Positions 34,918 through 44,348 are shown, counted from the stretch's first letter. The stretch: 60,440 nt of DNA from an uncultured Bacilli bacterium (GCA_934085565.1 CAKOHG010000006.1:1-60440); one strand, 5' to 3'. Numbers and translations: made by a program. Notes: generated by a model from the sequence alone, not told the origin.

Positions 34918-35247
34918 TTAAAATATTTTGCTACCGTTTTTAACTTTTCTTTCTGGATTTAAAATTACACATCCCTCTTTAGTATCTGCCCCTAATATTC
35001 TTACTTCGCTTTTCACATCAGCTATTCTCATAGGTTCAAAGTTTGTAACAACGATTACTTGCTTGCCTATTAATTCTTCCGCTGAGTATAAATCGGTTAT
35101 TTGGGCAGAAGAATTTTTTATGCCAATATCTTCACCAACATCTATTTTTACTTTGTAAGCTGGCTTTCTTGCTCTTTTATTTATCCCAACTTCAATAATG
35201 GTTCCTACTCTCATATCTATCTTATCAAAATCAGCAATATTTATCAT
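34918..35247 (-). CDS. csaA: tRNA-binding domain protein, CsaA-like
   Basis: A 109-residue stand-alone tRNA-binding OB domain: FDKIDMRVGTIIEVGINKRARKPAYKVKIDVGEDIGIK, then SSAQITDLY, IGKQVIVVTNFEPMRIADVKSEV and a C-terminal VILNPERKVKNGSKIF. This is the CsaA/YtpR-like family, described as a secretion-related chaperone in Bacillus subtilis and as a structure-specific tRNA binder. The ATG at 35245-35247 follows GGAGG at five-base spacing. It comes 15 bases after the DUF1287 gene. Confidence 0.88.
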   Translation of the reverse strand: MINIADFDKIDMRVGTIIEVGINKRARKPAYKVKIDVGEDIGIKNSSAQITDLYSAEELIGKQVIVVTNFEPMRIADVKSEVRILGADTKEGCVILNPERKVKNGSKIF

Positions 35248-35262
35248 TTTTTCCTCCATTCA

Positions 35263-35913
35263 TTAACTTATCCTATAATGTCCAATTATGTCATTATGAT
35301 GCTCTAATATATCTTCTTCATAATATTTTTGATATGGACTCGCATGATGAATGACAAAATTGATTCCTTTATAATTTCTTTTATCAGATACAATTCCAAT
35401 ATGACGTGCAAAGACGACAATATCGCCACCCTGCCATTCTTCTAGTTTTAGGATATCGGTTGTTAAACTGATAGCATTATCATCAAAGTAAGTTTTTAAA
35501 TTTAATACTCTTCTAAAATCGATATTTTTATCTACCACATCAATGTCATATAAGTTTCTATTTGCCTTTATATGTTCATTAACAAGCTCTCTTAAGTCAT
35601 AACCAGCGTCTTTAAGTGAAAAGGCAACAACATCAGTACAAACTCCATACTCATCATCAGGATAGCCACTACTATAATATTTACTCTTATATTTAGGCTT
35701 AGTTGCTATATAATTTCTAGCATTCATTAAGATATCGGTCTGATCATCAATGCCATCATTATCTTTATCTATCAAGCTGACATAGGCTTTAATACCAAAA
35801 AATTCATTTGGATACTTTTTATGAGGTATCAAATTAAAATAATATAACAAATATAAAAGAATCAATAAAACTATAGTAATAATACTTAAAATGATTAACT
35901 TTTTCTTTTTCAT
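35263..35913 (-). CDS. DUF1287 protein, NlpC/P60-like fold
   Basis: A 216-residue protein with an N-terminal signal anchor (about 5-27) and an extracellular DUF1287 domain. The domain runs from LIDKDNDGIDDQTDILMNAR through the Cys-containing EYGVCTDVVAFSLKDAGYDL near 94-113 to QGGDIVVFARHIGIVSDK near 160 and NFVIHHASPYQ near 185. Cys and His residues suit a papain-like hydrolase or amidase on the outer face. Function of the family is not established. Start overlaps the previous gene (ATGA). Confidence 0.82.
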   Translation of the reverse strand: MKKKKLIILSIITIVLLILLYLLYYFNLIPHKKYPNEFFGIKAYVSLIDKDNDGIDDQTDILMNARNYIATKPKYKSKYYSSGYPDDEYGVCTDVVAFSLKDAGYDLRELVNEHIKANRNLYDIDVVDKNIDFRRVLNLKTYFDDNAISLTTDILKLEEWQGGDIVVFARHIGIVSDKRNYKGINFVIHHASPYQKYYEEDILEHHNDIIGHYRIS

Positions 35914-36545
35914 ATTTCCTCGTATCTATTTAAAATTATACTTGAAATTAAAAATAAGTAAACAAAAATTCTTCCTTTTTTATCTTGAATACAAATACAA
36001 AAACCAATAATAAAGGCAATAGTACCTGTCAAAATACCAACTAAACCATTATATAAAGAGTTATCCATTCCTAATTGTACAAAGGATAATAATACTGATT
36101 GAGTTAATTCTAAAAAAATTAAAGCCGGAGCTAAATTAACGAGACTTAATAATTTATTTTCATTATGATTATGATTTTTTTCTTTAAAAATACCATATAT
36201 AGAATAGCCTATATCATAAAATGTTATGGTTGCAATGGTTATTCCCATATAAAGATTATAATACACTATTTTATGAGTAATAATCGTCCATATAGAATAA
36301 ACGATAAAGCTAAGACTTGCTAGCATTAAAAATAAACCAATATGAGTAAAGTTATTCTTTTTTTCATATATTTTTTTCTTCGTAAACCCTATTCCTAAAT
36401 TATATAAAGAAGATATCAAAAAGCTAAACGATTTAGTAACCAATCCCAAAATAATTTTGGCGCTAAAAGCAAAGAAATTTCCTAAATAAAAATAAGGCTT
36501 CAGCTTTAAATACCTTATTTTTAAATAATTTAACCCCTTTTTCAT
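35910..36545 (-). CDS. Integral membrane protein of unknown function
   Basis: A 211-residue protein with an amphipathic N-terminus and five or so membrane helices between about residues 20 and 205. Its first 50 residues (YFYLGNFFAFSAKIILGLVTKSFSFL) resemble small unknown membrane proteins often encoded beside TetR regulators. No transport motif is recognised. Its start overlaps the TetR stop (ATGA) and its stop overlaps the DUF1287 start, making a tight three-gene unit. Confidence 0.7.
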   Translation of the reverse strand: MKKGLNYLKIRYLKLKPYFYLGNFFAFSAKIILGLVTKSFSFLISSLYNLGIGFTKKKIYEKKNNFTHIGLFLMLASLSFIVYSIWTIITHKIVYYNLYMGITIATITFYDIGYSIYGIFKEKNHNHNENKLLSLVNLAPALIFLELTQSVLLSFVQLGMDNSLYNGLVGILTGTIAFIIGFCICIQDKKGRIFVYLFLISSIILNRYEEI

Positions 36546-37120
36546 GGTCTAACACACTCAATAATAATGTTCATGATATCTTCTATCTTATCTTGGCAGT
36601 CATTTATTGTCCATTCCTCTACAATAGCCATGATACCCTTGATATAAAACTTAATCATATATTTTCTTTTGTCATTAGAAACATGATGTTTATCTAAAAT
36701 AGGATTAAAAACATATTTTTCCAAATTAGAATAATTTTCTTTTATTTGCATGACAGTTCCATTTTTAAAAACAGCGAGAAAAAGCTTTTTATTATCTTTA
36801 ACAAACTGTAAGTAAGGTCTTAAATATTGTTCATTAATAAAAATTAAATCTTCTTTAGAAGAGTTATTTATGTTAGCAATAAAATCTTTTGGATTTCGAT
36901 TAAAATAACTAACTAATTTTTGGGTGGTGTACTCTAAAGTTTCTTTAAGTAAATCATTAATGGATTCATAATGAAGATAAAAAGTAGAACGATTAAAGCC
37001 GGCTGTTTCACATATTTCTTTTACGGTGATATAATCTATTTCTTTTTTTTCTAATAGTATAATAAAGGCTTCATCAAATAACGAAGCCGTTTTAAAATAC
37101 TTACTTTCCTTTTTATCCAT
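36542..37120 (-). CDS. TetR/AcrR-type transcriptional regulator
   Basis: A 192-residue regulator with an N-terminal helix-turn-helix: LFDEAFIILLEKKEIDYITVKEICETAGFNRSTFYLHYESINDLL, the TetR DNA-binding pattern (about 13-57). The C-terminal half is a helical ligand or dimer domain ending CVRP. It heads an operon with the membrane protein and the DUF1287 protein, which it most likely controls, perhaps together with itself. The start follows GGAGTGATATTTTT. The inducer is unknown. Confidence 0.9.
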   Translation of the reverse strand: MDKKESKYFKTASLFDEAFIILLEKKEIDYITVKEICETAGFNRSTFYLHYESINDLLKETLEYTTQKLVSYFNRNPKDFIANINNSSKEDLIFINEQYLRPYLQFVKDNKKLFLAVFKNGTVMQIKENYSNLEKYVFNPILDKHHVSNDKRKYMIKFYIKGIMAIVEEWTINDCQDKIEDIMNIIIECVRP

Positions 37121-37143
37121 AAAAATATCACTCCATTTTAAAA

Positions 37144-37488
37144 CTATTTCGATTCAGAAATTTCATTAGCTAGTTTAATTATATCATAAGAATATTTTTC
37201 TTTGGAAGATTCCAAAATTTTCTTATAAATGGGATAATTAAGAATAACACCTATCATCCCAATAACACCTATAACAATACCAAGTACAAAAGCATCGCCA
37301 ATCACTTTCATAGCTAAACACATACCTAAGCCAAAAACTAAACTCATAATAATACCGTTGGTATAAGCAAAAATTTCAGCTGGTAATTTTGCCTTTCTGT
37401 CTAATTTTTTTAACGCTAATACTTTAGATTCTTTCTTTTTAGAATATTCATTAGCAATATGCTCTGCATAAATTTTGTCTGTATTCAT
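37144..37488 (-). CDS. Small membrane protein of unknown function
   Basis: A 114-residue protein with a charged N-terminus (YSKKKESKVLALKKLDRKAK), two membrane helices (about 45-90) and a charged C-terminal tail. No family is recognised. The ATG at 37486-37488 has a strong GGAAGGAG nine bases upstream; a longer frame starting in the divergent region has none. It lies 23 bases before the TetR gene and could be the first gene of that operon. Opposite runs the NUDIX gene. Confidence 0.65.
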   Translation of the reverse strand: MNTDKIYAEHIANEYSKKKESKVLALKKLDRKAKLPAEIFAYTNGIIMSLVFGLGMCLAMKVIGDAFVLGIVIGVIGMIGVILNYPIYKKILESSKEKYSYDIIKLANEISESK

Positions 37489-37590
37489 CTTAAAATACTC
37501 CTTCCTTTCCAATAACAAATTCATCTTATCAATAATATTTAGAAAAAAGAACAACACATTTTATCTAAAGTGTCTAGATTTCATTTTCTC

Positions 37591-37619
37591 TTGTTTATCT
37601 TTTAAAGTACTTGTAAAAT
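37591..37619 (+). promoter_or_regulatory. Promoter of the NUDIX gene
   Basis: TTGTTT (37591-37596) and TAAAAT (37614-37619) are 17 bases apart, 24 bases before the start codon. Confidence 0.55.
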
Positions 37620-37643
37620 AGAAATAAGTATGGAGGATTTTAA

Positions 37644-38204
37644 ATGAAATTAAAAAAAGAAATAGAAAATTATGAACCTTATGATGAACAAGAAGAAAAA
37701 GATAAAGAACAGTTTTTACAATTTATTTCTAATTTTGATAATGTTTTAACAAGAGATAACACTTTAGGTCATTTTACAGCTTCTGCATTTGTTGTAAATA
37801 AAGAAAGAACTAAAATGCTTCTAGTATACCACCTAATTAATGATGGCTGGATTTATCCTGGTGGTCATGTCGATGGAGAAACTAACTTTTTAAAAGTAGC
37901 TGTAAGAGAAGTGGAAGAAGAAACCGGTTTAAAACCTAAAATACTTAGTAAAAACATTTTTGCTATCCAATCGGGCCCTGTTATAGGTCATGTAAAACAT
38001 GGAAAGTATGTTTCTGCTCATCTTCATTTAGATGTATTGTATTTGATGGAAGCAAGTGATAAAAGTATTTTAAAATTTAAAGAAGATGAATCAAAAGGAA
38101 TTAAATGGGTATCATTTGAAGAAGCCGATAAGAGAAACGTTTGTAATTTTGTAAAACCTGTTCATCGTAAAATTATTAATAAGTTAAAAGAATTAAACTT
38201 ATAA
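37644..38204 (+). CDS. NUDIX hydrolase
   Basis: A 186-residue soluble protein with a complete NUDIX box, GGHVDGETNFLKVAVREVEEETGL near residues 73-96, where the two Glu of EVEEE bind the metal that hydrolyses a nucleoside-diphosphate-linked substrate. A leading helical segment (about 1-40) precedes the fold. It resembles YjhB-like single-domain NUDIX enzymes; the substrate cannot be told. GGAGG precedes the start at seven bases. It is one of four complete plus-strand genes. Confidence 0.92.
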   Translation: MKLKKEIENYEPYDEQEEKDKEQFLQFISNFDNVLTRDNTLGHFTASAFVVNKERTKMLLVYHLINDGWIYPGGHVDGETNFLKVAVREVEEETGLKPKILSKNIFAIQSGPVIGHVKHGKYVSAHLHLDVLYLMEASDKSILKFKEDESKGIKWVSFEEADKRNVCNFVKPVHRKIINKLKELNL

Positions 38205-38239
38205 AAAATACTCAGTTCAAAAATGAACTGAGTATTTTC
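38203..38239. terminator. Bidirectional terminator between NUDIX and clpB
   Basis: AATACTCAGTTC and GAACTGAGTATT form a perfect 12-base stem with a six-base loop and T-rich flanks on both strands. The two genes converge here. Confidence 0.9.
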
Positions 38240-38241
38240 TT

Positions 38242-40350
38242 TTATTTAGTATGAATTGTGAAATTATCATTATTCACATCAACAATTAAAATGTCATTAG
38301 GTTTTAAATCTTGTTCAATCATATATTTAGCAAGTAAAGTTTCAATGTTTTTCGTAACATATCTCCTAATTGGTCTTGCCCCATAATTTTCATCAAATGA
38401 TTCATCAATCACTTTTTGACGAGCAGTATCTGTTAATTCTAGTGATATTTGTTTGTCTTTTAAACGACTATTAATTTCACCAATAATTTTATTTAAGATT
38501 GCTCCTACCACATCTTTATGTAAAGAATGGAATACTATGATTTCATCAATACGATTAATAAATTCTGGACGGAAGTTATTTTTAAGTTCATTTAAAACTT
38601 TTTCTTCCGCGTTATCTTCATTGTCTAAGATGTATTCACTACCTAAGTTACTTGTCATAATAATGATGGTATTTTTAAAGTCAACAGTTCTTCCTTGCGA
38701 ATCTGTAAGACGTCCATCATCTAAGATTTGTAATAGAATATTGAAGACATCCTTATGAGCTTTTTCTATTTCATCAAATAAGACAATACTATATGGATTT
38801 CTTCTTACCGCTTCGGTTAAGACTCCTCCTTCATCGTATCCGACATATCCTGGAGGGGCACCAATCAAACGAGAAACATTAAAGGATTCCATATACTCCG
38901 AACAATCAATACGAATCATATGACGTTCATCATCAAATAATTCATAAGCAAGACTTTTAGCCACTTCTGTTTTACCAACACCGGTTGGGCCTAGAAAGAT
39001 GAAGGAACCAATAGGACGATTAGGATCTTTGATACCACTTCTTGCTCTTAAAATAGCATCGCTTACTCTTCTTAAAGCGTCATCTTGACCAATAACCCTT
39101 TCTCTTAAACGGTCATATAAGTGAAGTAGTTTTTCTTTTTCACTACTAACAAGTTTAGAAACCGGTATCTTTGTCCAACGAGAAATGATACTAGCAATTC
39201 CTTCTTCATCCACAACATCGGATAAAATAGTACCTTTTTCTTCTTTACGAAGATCTTCTAATTCTTTTTCAAGTTTTGGAATAGTTCCATGACGAAGACG
39301 AGCACTAGTTTCCAAATCATAACTATTTTCCGCATTTTGTAAATCAAAACGAGCTCTTTCTAATTCACTCTTCTTTTGATTTATTTTATCTTTAATGCCT
39401 TTCTCTTCTTCCCATTTATGACGCATTTCACTTTCTTCTTTTTTCAAAGTAGAAAGTTCTTCATCGATTTTCATAACTCTTGCGCGAGATAAGTCATCTT
39501 TTTCTTTTTTTAGAGCTTGGCGTTCAATCTCTAAAGACATAATTTTACGAGTTAATTTATCAAGGGGTACAGGGACCGAATCAAGTTGCATTTTAATGGT
39601 AGCACAAGCTTCATCTACTAAATCGATTGCTTTATCTGGTAAATATCTATCAGTGATATATCTATCTGATAAGGTTGCGGCGGCAACGAGTGCACTATCT
39701 TTAATAGTAACACCATGAAAAATTTCAAATCTTTCTTTTAAACCTCTTAAAATGGTAATCGTATCCATAACAGTTGGCTCTGAAACCAAGACTTTTTGAA
39801 ATCTTCTTTCCAAAGCACCATCTTTTTCAATGTATTTACGATACTCATTTAAAGTAGTTGCTCCGATTAAATGAATCTCACCACGAGCAAGCATTGGTTT
39901 TAACATGTTAGAAACATCCATAGCGCCTTCGGCACCACTACCAACAATCATATGAATTTCATCAATGAACATAATAATGTTGCCATCACTTTTTTCAATT
40001 TCTTTTAAAACGGCTTTAAGACGTTCCTCAAATTCACCACGATATTTAGCACCTGCTACTAAAGCACCTAAATCAAGTTCCCAAATCGTTTTATTTTTAA
40101 GACTATTAGGAACATCTCCAGCAACTATTCTTTGGGCAAGTCCTTCTACTATTGCTGTTTTACCAACACCTGGCTCACCAATTAAAACTGGATTATTTTT
40201 ACTCTTACGTGATAAAATACGAATAACATTTCGAACTTCTTCATCACGACCTATCACAGGGTCAACTTTGTTATCACGAGCATTCTTCGTAATATCACGT
40301 CCATATTTATCTAAGACATTTTTTAATTCTTCATTATTTTCATTATACAT
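38242..40350 (-). CDS. clpB: ClpB disaggregase lacking the N-domain
   Basis: ClpB threads aggregated proteins through a hexameric pore with DnaK. This 702-residue form starts directly at NBD1 (VDPVIGRDEEVR near 29) and so lacks the 150-residue N-domain of the usual 860-residue protein. NBD1 Walker A is GEPGVGKT (58-65), with FIDEIHMIVGSGAEG as the Walker B region. The middle coiled coil spans about 265-385, and NBD2 has GPTGVGKT and DEIEKAHKDVFN. No ClpP-binding loop is seen, as expected for ClpB. The start has GGAGGG at good spacing. CIRCE control lies upstream. Confidence 0.95.
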   Translation of the reverse strand: MYNENNEELKNVLDKYGRDITKNARDNKVDPVIGRDEEVRNVIRILSRKSKNNPVLIGEPGVGKTAIVEGLAQRIVAGDVPNSLKNKTIWELDLGALVAGAKYRGEFEERLKAVLKEIEKSDGNIIMFIDEIHMIVGSGAEGAMDVSNMLKPMLARGEIHLIGATTLNEYRKYIEKDGALERRFQKVLVSEPTVMDTITILRGLKERFEIFHGVTIKDSALVAAATLSDRYITDRYLPDKAIDLVDEACATIKMQLDSVPVPLDKLTRKIMSLEIERQALKKEKDDLSRARVMKIDEELSTLKKEESEMRHKWEEEKGIKDKINQKKSELERARFDLQNAENSYDLETSARLRHGTIPKLEKELEDLRKEEKGTILSDVVDEEGIASIISRWTKIPVSKLVSSEKEKLLHLYDRLRERVIGQDDALRRVSDAILRARSGIKDPNRPIGSFIFLGPTGVGKTEVAKSLAYELFDDERHMIRIDCSEYMESFNVSRLIGAPPGYVGYDEGGVLTEAVRRNPYSIVLFDEIEKAHKDVFNILLQILDDGRLTDSQGRTVDFKNTIIIMTSNLGSEYILDNEDNAEEKVLNELKNNFRPEFINRIDEIIVFHSLHKDVVGAILNKIIGEINSRLKDKQISLELTDTARQKVIDESFDENYGARPIRRYVTKNIETLLAKYMIEQDLKPNDILIVDVNNDNFTIHTK

Positions 40351-40377
40351 ATTTAACCCTCCTTTTTAAACATCATT

Positions 40378-40406
40378 ATTATATCTCTATAATTAGCACT
40401 TGTCAA
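40378..40406 (-). promoter_or_regulatory. Promoter of clpB
   Basis: Minus-strand TTGACA (40401-40406) and TATAAT (40378-40383) are perfect and 17 bases apart. The -35 lies within the CIRCE spacer. Confidence 0.9.
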
Positions 40407-40419
40407 TACAGAGTGCTAA
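40393..40419. promoter_or_regulatory. CIRCE element (HrcA operator)
   Basis: TTAGCACTT-N9-GAGTGCTAA matches the CIRCE consensus TTAGCACTC-N9-GAGTGCTAA except for one base. It overlaps the clpB -35, so the HrcA repressor should block initiation until heat shock. Confidence 0.93.
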
Positions 40420-40428
40420 TTACATCTG

Positions 40429-40458
40429 AAAAAAGATATCTAAACAAAGTTAGATATG
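40429..40458 (-). terminator. Terminator of the downstream end of the 46393-40673 surface operon
   Basis: ATATCTAA and TTAGATAT pair, followed by six Ts on the minus strand, about 215 bases beyond the last surface gene and just before the clpB promoter region. Confidence 0.6.
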
Positions 40459-40465
40459 CATTTTA

Positions 40466-40528
40466 TTATTCAATAAATTTCTTATAAATTTTATCTATTT
40501 GTCTTAATTTCTTTAGACTAATTTTCAT
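40466..40528 (-). CDS. Candidate 20-residue basic peptide
   Basis: MKISLKKLRQIDKIYKKFIE is read from an ATG with a weak AAGAAAA site, ending right before a terminator. It is strongly basic and amphipathic in look, but AT-rich non-coding DNA yields such frames by chance. Upstream are two similar segments, CAAAAATGTGATA and CAAAAGTGTGATA. Otherwise 40529-40672 holds nothing I recognise. Confidence 0.2.
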   Translation of the reverse strand: MKISLKKLRQIDKIYKKFIE

Positions 40529-40672
40529 TATTTTTTCTTAGTTGTAAAATGTAATATAAAAGTAGTTTTACTAATAATCATACTCTATATCACACTTTTG
40601 CAGGCTTTTTGAACAAATCTATCACATTTTTGTAATATTTATATGCTTTAATAACAGACAAAATAATTAATT

Positions 40673-42295
40673 TTATAGACTTAGCTCATAAGGATTTTCT
40701 TTAGTGCCTTCCCCACTTAAAATCATAGCTTCTGGTAATATGTATACAGATGGACGCACTGCAAACTGATATGTAACATTATAGTAAGTGATGTTTCCCT
40801 CCATGTTGATACGAAACACATAATTAGAATCAGTCGAACGTGAATAAGAAGAAAGAGTCCACTGATAGTACCCCGACATATATAACCAATTATTATTTTT
40901 ACAATCGCTATAAGAACTATCATCCCAACTATATAATTCTTTTGCTAAACAACTTGCATGGTTACTACTACTTCCACCACTCGTGGCATATCCATAATCA
41001 CTTAGATACATTAAACCTACTTCACCCTGCCACTTAGTAGTTCTTTCCACTGTATCATTGCAATACATTTCTGATGATGAACATATCTTTCCAGTATTAT
41101 TACTTCTTTCGTAGCTATAAAAATGGCTAGTTAAACCATTGTTCGATGACGTATAACCATTTTCGCCATTTGTTCCTGTATTCCAAACTGCAAATCCTAT
41201 TAAATTTTTTAGGGAAGTTGGAAGCCCGATATTTGTAAAGTCACATGAAGTATTTTCATCATATCTTCCTGCATAACAATTTCCATCTTTACCATAGTAA
41301 TATAAAGATCCACCTACAGATTCTGTCAAATAACCAGAATTTAATAATTTCATCAAATCAGATTGACTCCATTCATTTACACCATAACCAATATTAACAC
41401 TAGAATCTGATGTATCCCACGAATATCCACCTATAGATTCATCACGAATAAGTTTTAACCTCGATTCTTTTTTACCTGTTCCGTCATCTATATTATTCAT
41501 AACTCCAATAATACGCCAATACTCATCATCTACTTTGACATAATTACATGGATTAGCTCCAACATATCTTAAATTGTTATCACTTGTGCCATCATAAGCT
41601 AATGTATAAGTACAATTATCACTTGTTTTATCTGGTACGGTATAAACATCTGTTGAACTAGAATCAGCGTCTTTAGCTAAATTTGTAATTACTTTAGTTG
41701 CAAATGGAATTTCTACAGTATTAACATAATTAGCTGTTACAACCACTTTAGAATTAAAAGTTGTATTTTGAATGTTTACTGTTTCTGTTGTTACATTTTC
41801 ATCTAGCCATACTCTTAAATCATAAGTCTTACTTTTATTTGGACCTAAATATCCTGTTACTAATTTAAAGGCTGATGTAGCATTATTAAGTGTTTTAGTA
41901 ACTGTCTCATAGTTCGATAATAAATCTAATTTTAACTCACTTTCTGCATTATCTTCTTTTTCAGAAAACATAACTTTAATCGCCTCATTATTTGTTAATG
42001 TTGTAGTATTTAATACTTCTAAATTAACAGCGTAAGAAGCATAAGAATCACAGTTATTTGTTATGGTAAATTCATATGGTGTTAATTTTTTACCATCTGC
42101 ATCATATAATGGATAACTTTTTTGTAAACTGATATTATCTTTTTCTGTAAAACTAATATTAAAACAAGTAGAGGCAATATCATTTTCACCTGTTTGAGTT
42201 AAGTTTAAAGTCCATAAAGCATAGGAAATACCTACTATACTTAATATTAATAGAACACTTATCGTAATTATTATTAATACTTTTTTCTTTTTCAT
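40673..42295 (-). CDS. SipW-type surface protein, family type A
   Basis: A 540-residue exported protein. Signal segment ends IVGISYALWTLNLTQ. The TasA/camelysin-like domain includes KLTPYEFTITNNCDSYASYA (about 72-91). Then come TVPDKTSDNCTYTLAYD, RYVGANPCNYVKV, YWRIIGVMN, VNEWSQSDLMKLLNSGY (shared almost exactly with the gene at 20227) and GLMYLSDYGYAT. The last part is QWTLSSY, a variable stretch rich in Tyr, Asn and Ser, then FAVRPSVYIL and GEGTKENPYELSL. It is the last of three tandem family genes and has GAAAGGAT before the start. Confidence 0.82.
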   Translation of the reverse strand: MKKKKVLIIITISVLLILSIVGISYALWTLNLTQTGENDIASTCFNISFTEKDNISLQKSYPLYDADGKKLTPYEFTITNNCDSYASYAVNLEVLNTTTLTNNEAIKVMFSEKEDNAESELKLDLLSNYETVTKTLNNATSAFKLVTGYLGPNKSKTYDLRVWLDENVTTETVNIQNTTFNSKVVVTANYVNTVEIPFATKVITNLAKDADSSSTDVYTVPDKTSDNCTYTLAYDGTSDNNLRYVGANPCNYVKVDDEYWRIIGVMNNIDDGTGKKESRLKLIRDESIGGYSWDTSDSSVNIGYGVNEWSQSDLMKLLNSGYLTESVGGSLYYYGKDGNCYAGRYDENTSCDFTNIGLPTSLKNLIGFAVWNTGTNGENGYTSSNNGLTSHFYSYERSNNTGKICSSSEMYCNDTVERTTKWQGEVGLMYLSDYGYATSGGSSSNHASCLAKELYSWDDSSYSDCKNNNWLYMSGYYQWTLSSYSRSTDSNYVFRINMEGNITYYNVTYQFAVRPSVYILPEAMILSGEGTKENPYELSL

Positions 42296-42326
42296 TTTTA
42301 CTATCCTTTCATTTTATTTTTAATAA

Positions 42327-42343
42327 GATATCATTTTGATATC
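42327..42343. repeat. GATATC inverted repeat between surface genes, copy 1
   Basis: GATATC-ATTTT-GATATC lies in a roughly 45-base intergenic block nearly identical to that at 44375, in the same position relative to the upstream gene's stop. Confidence 0.5.
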
Positions 42344-42365
42344 ACTATAGGTAAAAAAATAAAAA

Positions 42366-44348
42366 CTAATCTGTTACAATCTCATAAGGACTAGACGATG
42401 TTCCTATTCCTCCACTTATTTTGGCATCTCCTTTGATATTTATGACAGGACGAACACCATAACCAATGTTAACCCAGTCGATGCCAACATAACCTGTACC
42501 GATTAATCGAAAACTATGTGCTGCCGTAAGTTTTGCATTGAAATAACTTGTAGACATAGTCCAGTACGTATTCGTACTATATGTATAAGCAGACTTATTA
42601 ATATAACCATCTGCATATCCAGAAAGCATTAATTCATCTACTGTGATTAAGCCTATTGAATAACTTAAAGCTTTATTTCCATTCTTATTACTCCTCATTG
42701 TAAACAAGTCGTTTGTTTGAGGACATTTTAATGTTGGTCGTTTAGTTTCTTGATATCTGTAATACGAATCATAAGTTGTGTTAGAGCTTGTTGCTGTATA
42801 TCCATTTCCTGAATATACACTTCTATCATTACAGAATCCTGCGTCTGCTACTACAGTTTCATTGTTTGTTCCCAAAATATTATTTTTATACCAATCATCT
42901 AATACTTTTTTAATATTACTGTCATTTTCATTTGCCGTTGTTTTTTCATAACTTTCATTTAAAGTACTTCCGTACATATACCCATTATAGGCTGGATTAT
43001 CTCTTTTTGTATTAAATGCTGTACTTGATTTTATATTTAATCCTGTACCACTGGCATTTGCAGTTGTTCCGGCATATAAAAGTCTAACACTGCCATCACC
43101 ATTGATACGAATGATTCTCCAATATGCTCCGGCATATTTTACGTAATTGTTATTTACAGAACCACGATAATAATAACTTATTCCATCATCATCTTCCATT
43201 TGATATAACCCTTTATCTGATTTATCACTTTCTCTTTCTGATTGAGTCATTGCATATCCTTTTAAATTATATCTTCTAGTTTTAATAGATGTTCCACCTG
43301 ATCCTGTTGCTGTTCCATCAGTAATACTTGCACTTGTTATTTCATATATTGTGGCACAATTAGCTGTATTTTTCAATACTGATATAACATCAGAAGAACT
43401 CGTATTATAACCTGCACTACAGAAATAATATTTAGTATCTCCACCATATGTTAATGTAGTAGGATCTACTTGTTGTACATTCGTAATCGTATATTTTCCG
43501 GTTTCTGAATTAAAAGTATAACTTGAACCAATTGGAAGTAAAACATATTCTTTAGTTAAATTCTGATATCTTTCATCCGTTCCTTTTAAGGCTACTAGAT
43601 CTGGATGAGGCATTGTTGCGAATGGACTACTTAAACTCGTTGCTTTACTTTCATTCCAAATAAGAATTGGAGCTGTTTGACTAAAGTCTGGTGTTTGTTT
43701 AGCCGCTATTTTTTGTTTAGATATTTCTGGTGTTGTTTGATATTCATTGGCAAGGATGGCATCTGCTAAAGTATTATAGCCTTGTTCTACTGGACTATAA
43801 TTACTTACTGATGTTGTTACTACTACTTTTGATTTAAAATTTTTATTCATGGCGTCCGTATCTTCTGGTGTGACATCTTCACTCATCCATAATCTTAAGT
43901 TATAGTCAACACTGTCACCTGAACCTAAAGAACCTTTAGCTAATATTTTTGATGTTACAGAGCCATCTATCGTTGTTTTAGCATCTTCTAATTCACTTAA
44001 TTTAGTAATACTTTCATTATTTATCATGGAACTAATATATTTTATGGGTAACGTATTGTTTTCTAATATTTCTAAATTAACCGTGTAACTGGCAAATAAA
44101 TCACAAGTATTTGTTATTGTGAAACTATATGGCGTTAACTTTTTACTTTCTTCATTTGTTATAGGATAAGCATCCGTTAAATTAATATCATTTTTTTCAT
44201 TGGTCAGTGACAAACTAAAACAACTTCCTGCTATCTTATTAATGCCTGTTTGTTTTAAATTAAAATACCAAAGTGCATAAGAAAGACCTACTATACTTAA
44301 TATTAATACAATACTTATCGTTATTATTAACACTTTTTTATTCTTCAT
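42366..44348 (-). CDS. SipW-type surface protein, family type B
   Basis: A 660-residue exported protein. Signal ends IVGLSYALWYFNLKQ; the N-terminal domain has KLTPYSFTITNTCDLFASYT. Next come EQGYNTLADAILANEY and a middle region with KYYFCSAGYNTSSSD. Then follow YYYRGSVNNNYVKYAGAYW, RIIRINGDGSVRLLYAG and NDSNIKKVLDDWYKNNILG. The C-terminal part has IGLITVDELMLSGYADG, TYWTMS, a variable stretch and GVRPVINIKGDAKISGGIGTSSSPYEIV. It is a close tandem relative of the next gene upstream; the ends and blocks match, the final core does not. Confidence 0.82.
   Translation of the reverse strand: MKNKKVLIITISIVLILSIVGLSYALWYFNLKQTGINKIAGSCFSLSLTNEKNDINLTDAYPITNEESKKLTPYSFTITNTCDLFASYTVNLEILENNTLPIKYISSMINNESITKLSELEDAKTTIDGSVTSKILAKGSLGSGDSVDYNLRLWMSEDVTPEDTDAMNKNFKSKVVVTTSVSNYSPVEQGYNTLADAILANEYQTTPEISKQKIAAKQTPDFSQTAPILIWNESKATSLSSPFATMPHPDLVALKGTDERYQNLTKEYVLLPIGSSYTFNSETGKYTITNVQQVDPTTLTYGGDTKYYFCSAGYNTSSSDVISVLKNTANCATIYEITSASITDGTATGSGGTSIKTRRYNLKGYAMTQSERESDKSDKGLYQMEDDDGISYYYRGSVNNNYVKYAGAYWRIIRINGDGSVRLLYAGTTANASGTGLNIKSSTAFNTKRDNPAYNGYMYGSTLNESYEKTTANENDSNIKKVLDDWYKNNILGTNNETVVADAGFCNDRSVYSGNGYTATSSNTTYDSYYRYQETKRPTLKCPQTNDLFTMRSNKNGNKALSYSIGLITVDELMLSGYADGYINKSAYTYSTNTYWTMSTSYFNAKLTAAHSFRLIGTGYVGIDWVNIGYGVRPVINIKGDAKISGGIGTSSSPYEIVTD

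Noticed and set aside
38242..40350. clpB as a 5'-truncated pseudogene
   Set aside because: A strong ribosome binding site, a perfect promoter and a CIRCE lie directly upstream of the short start.
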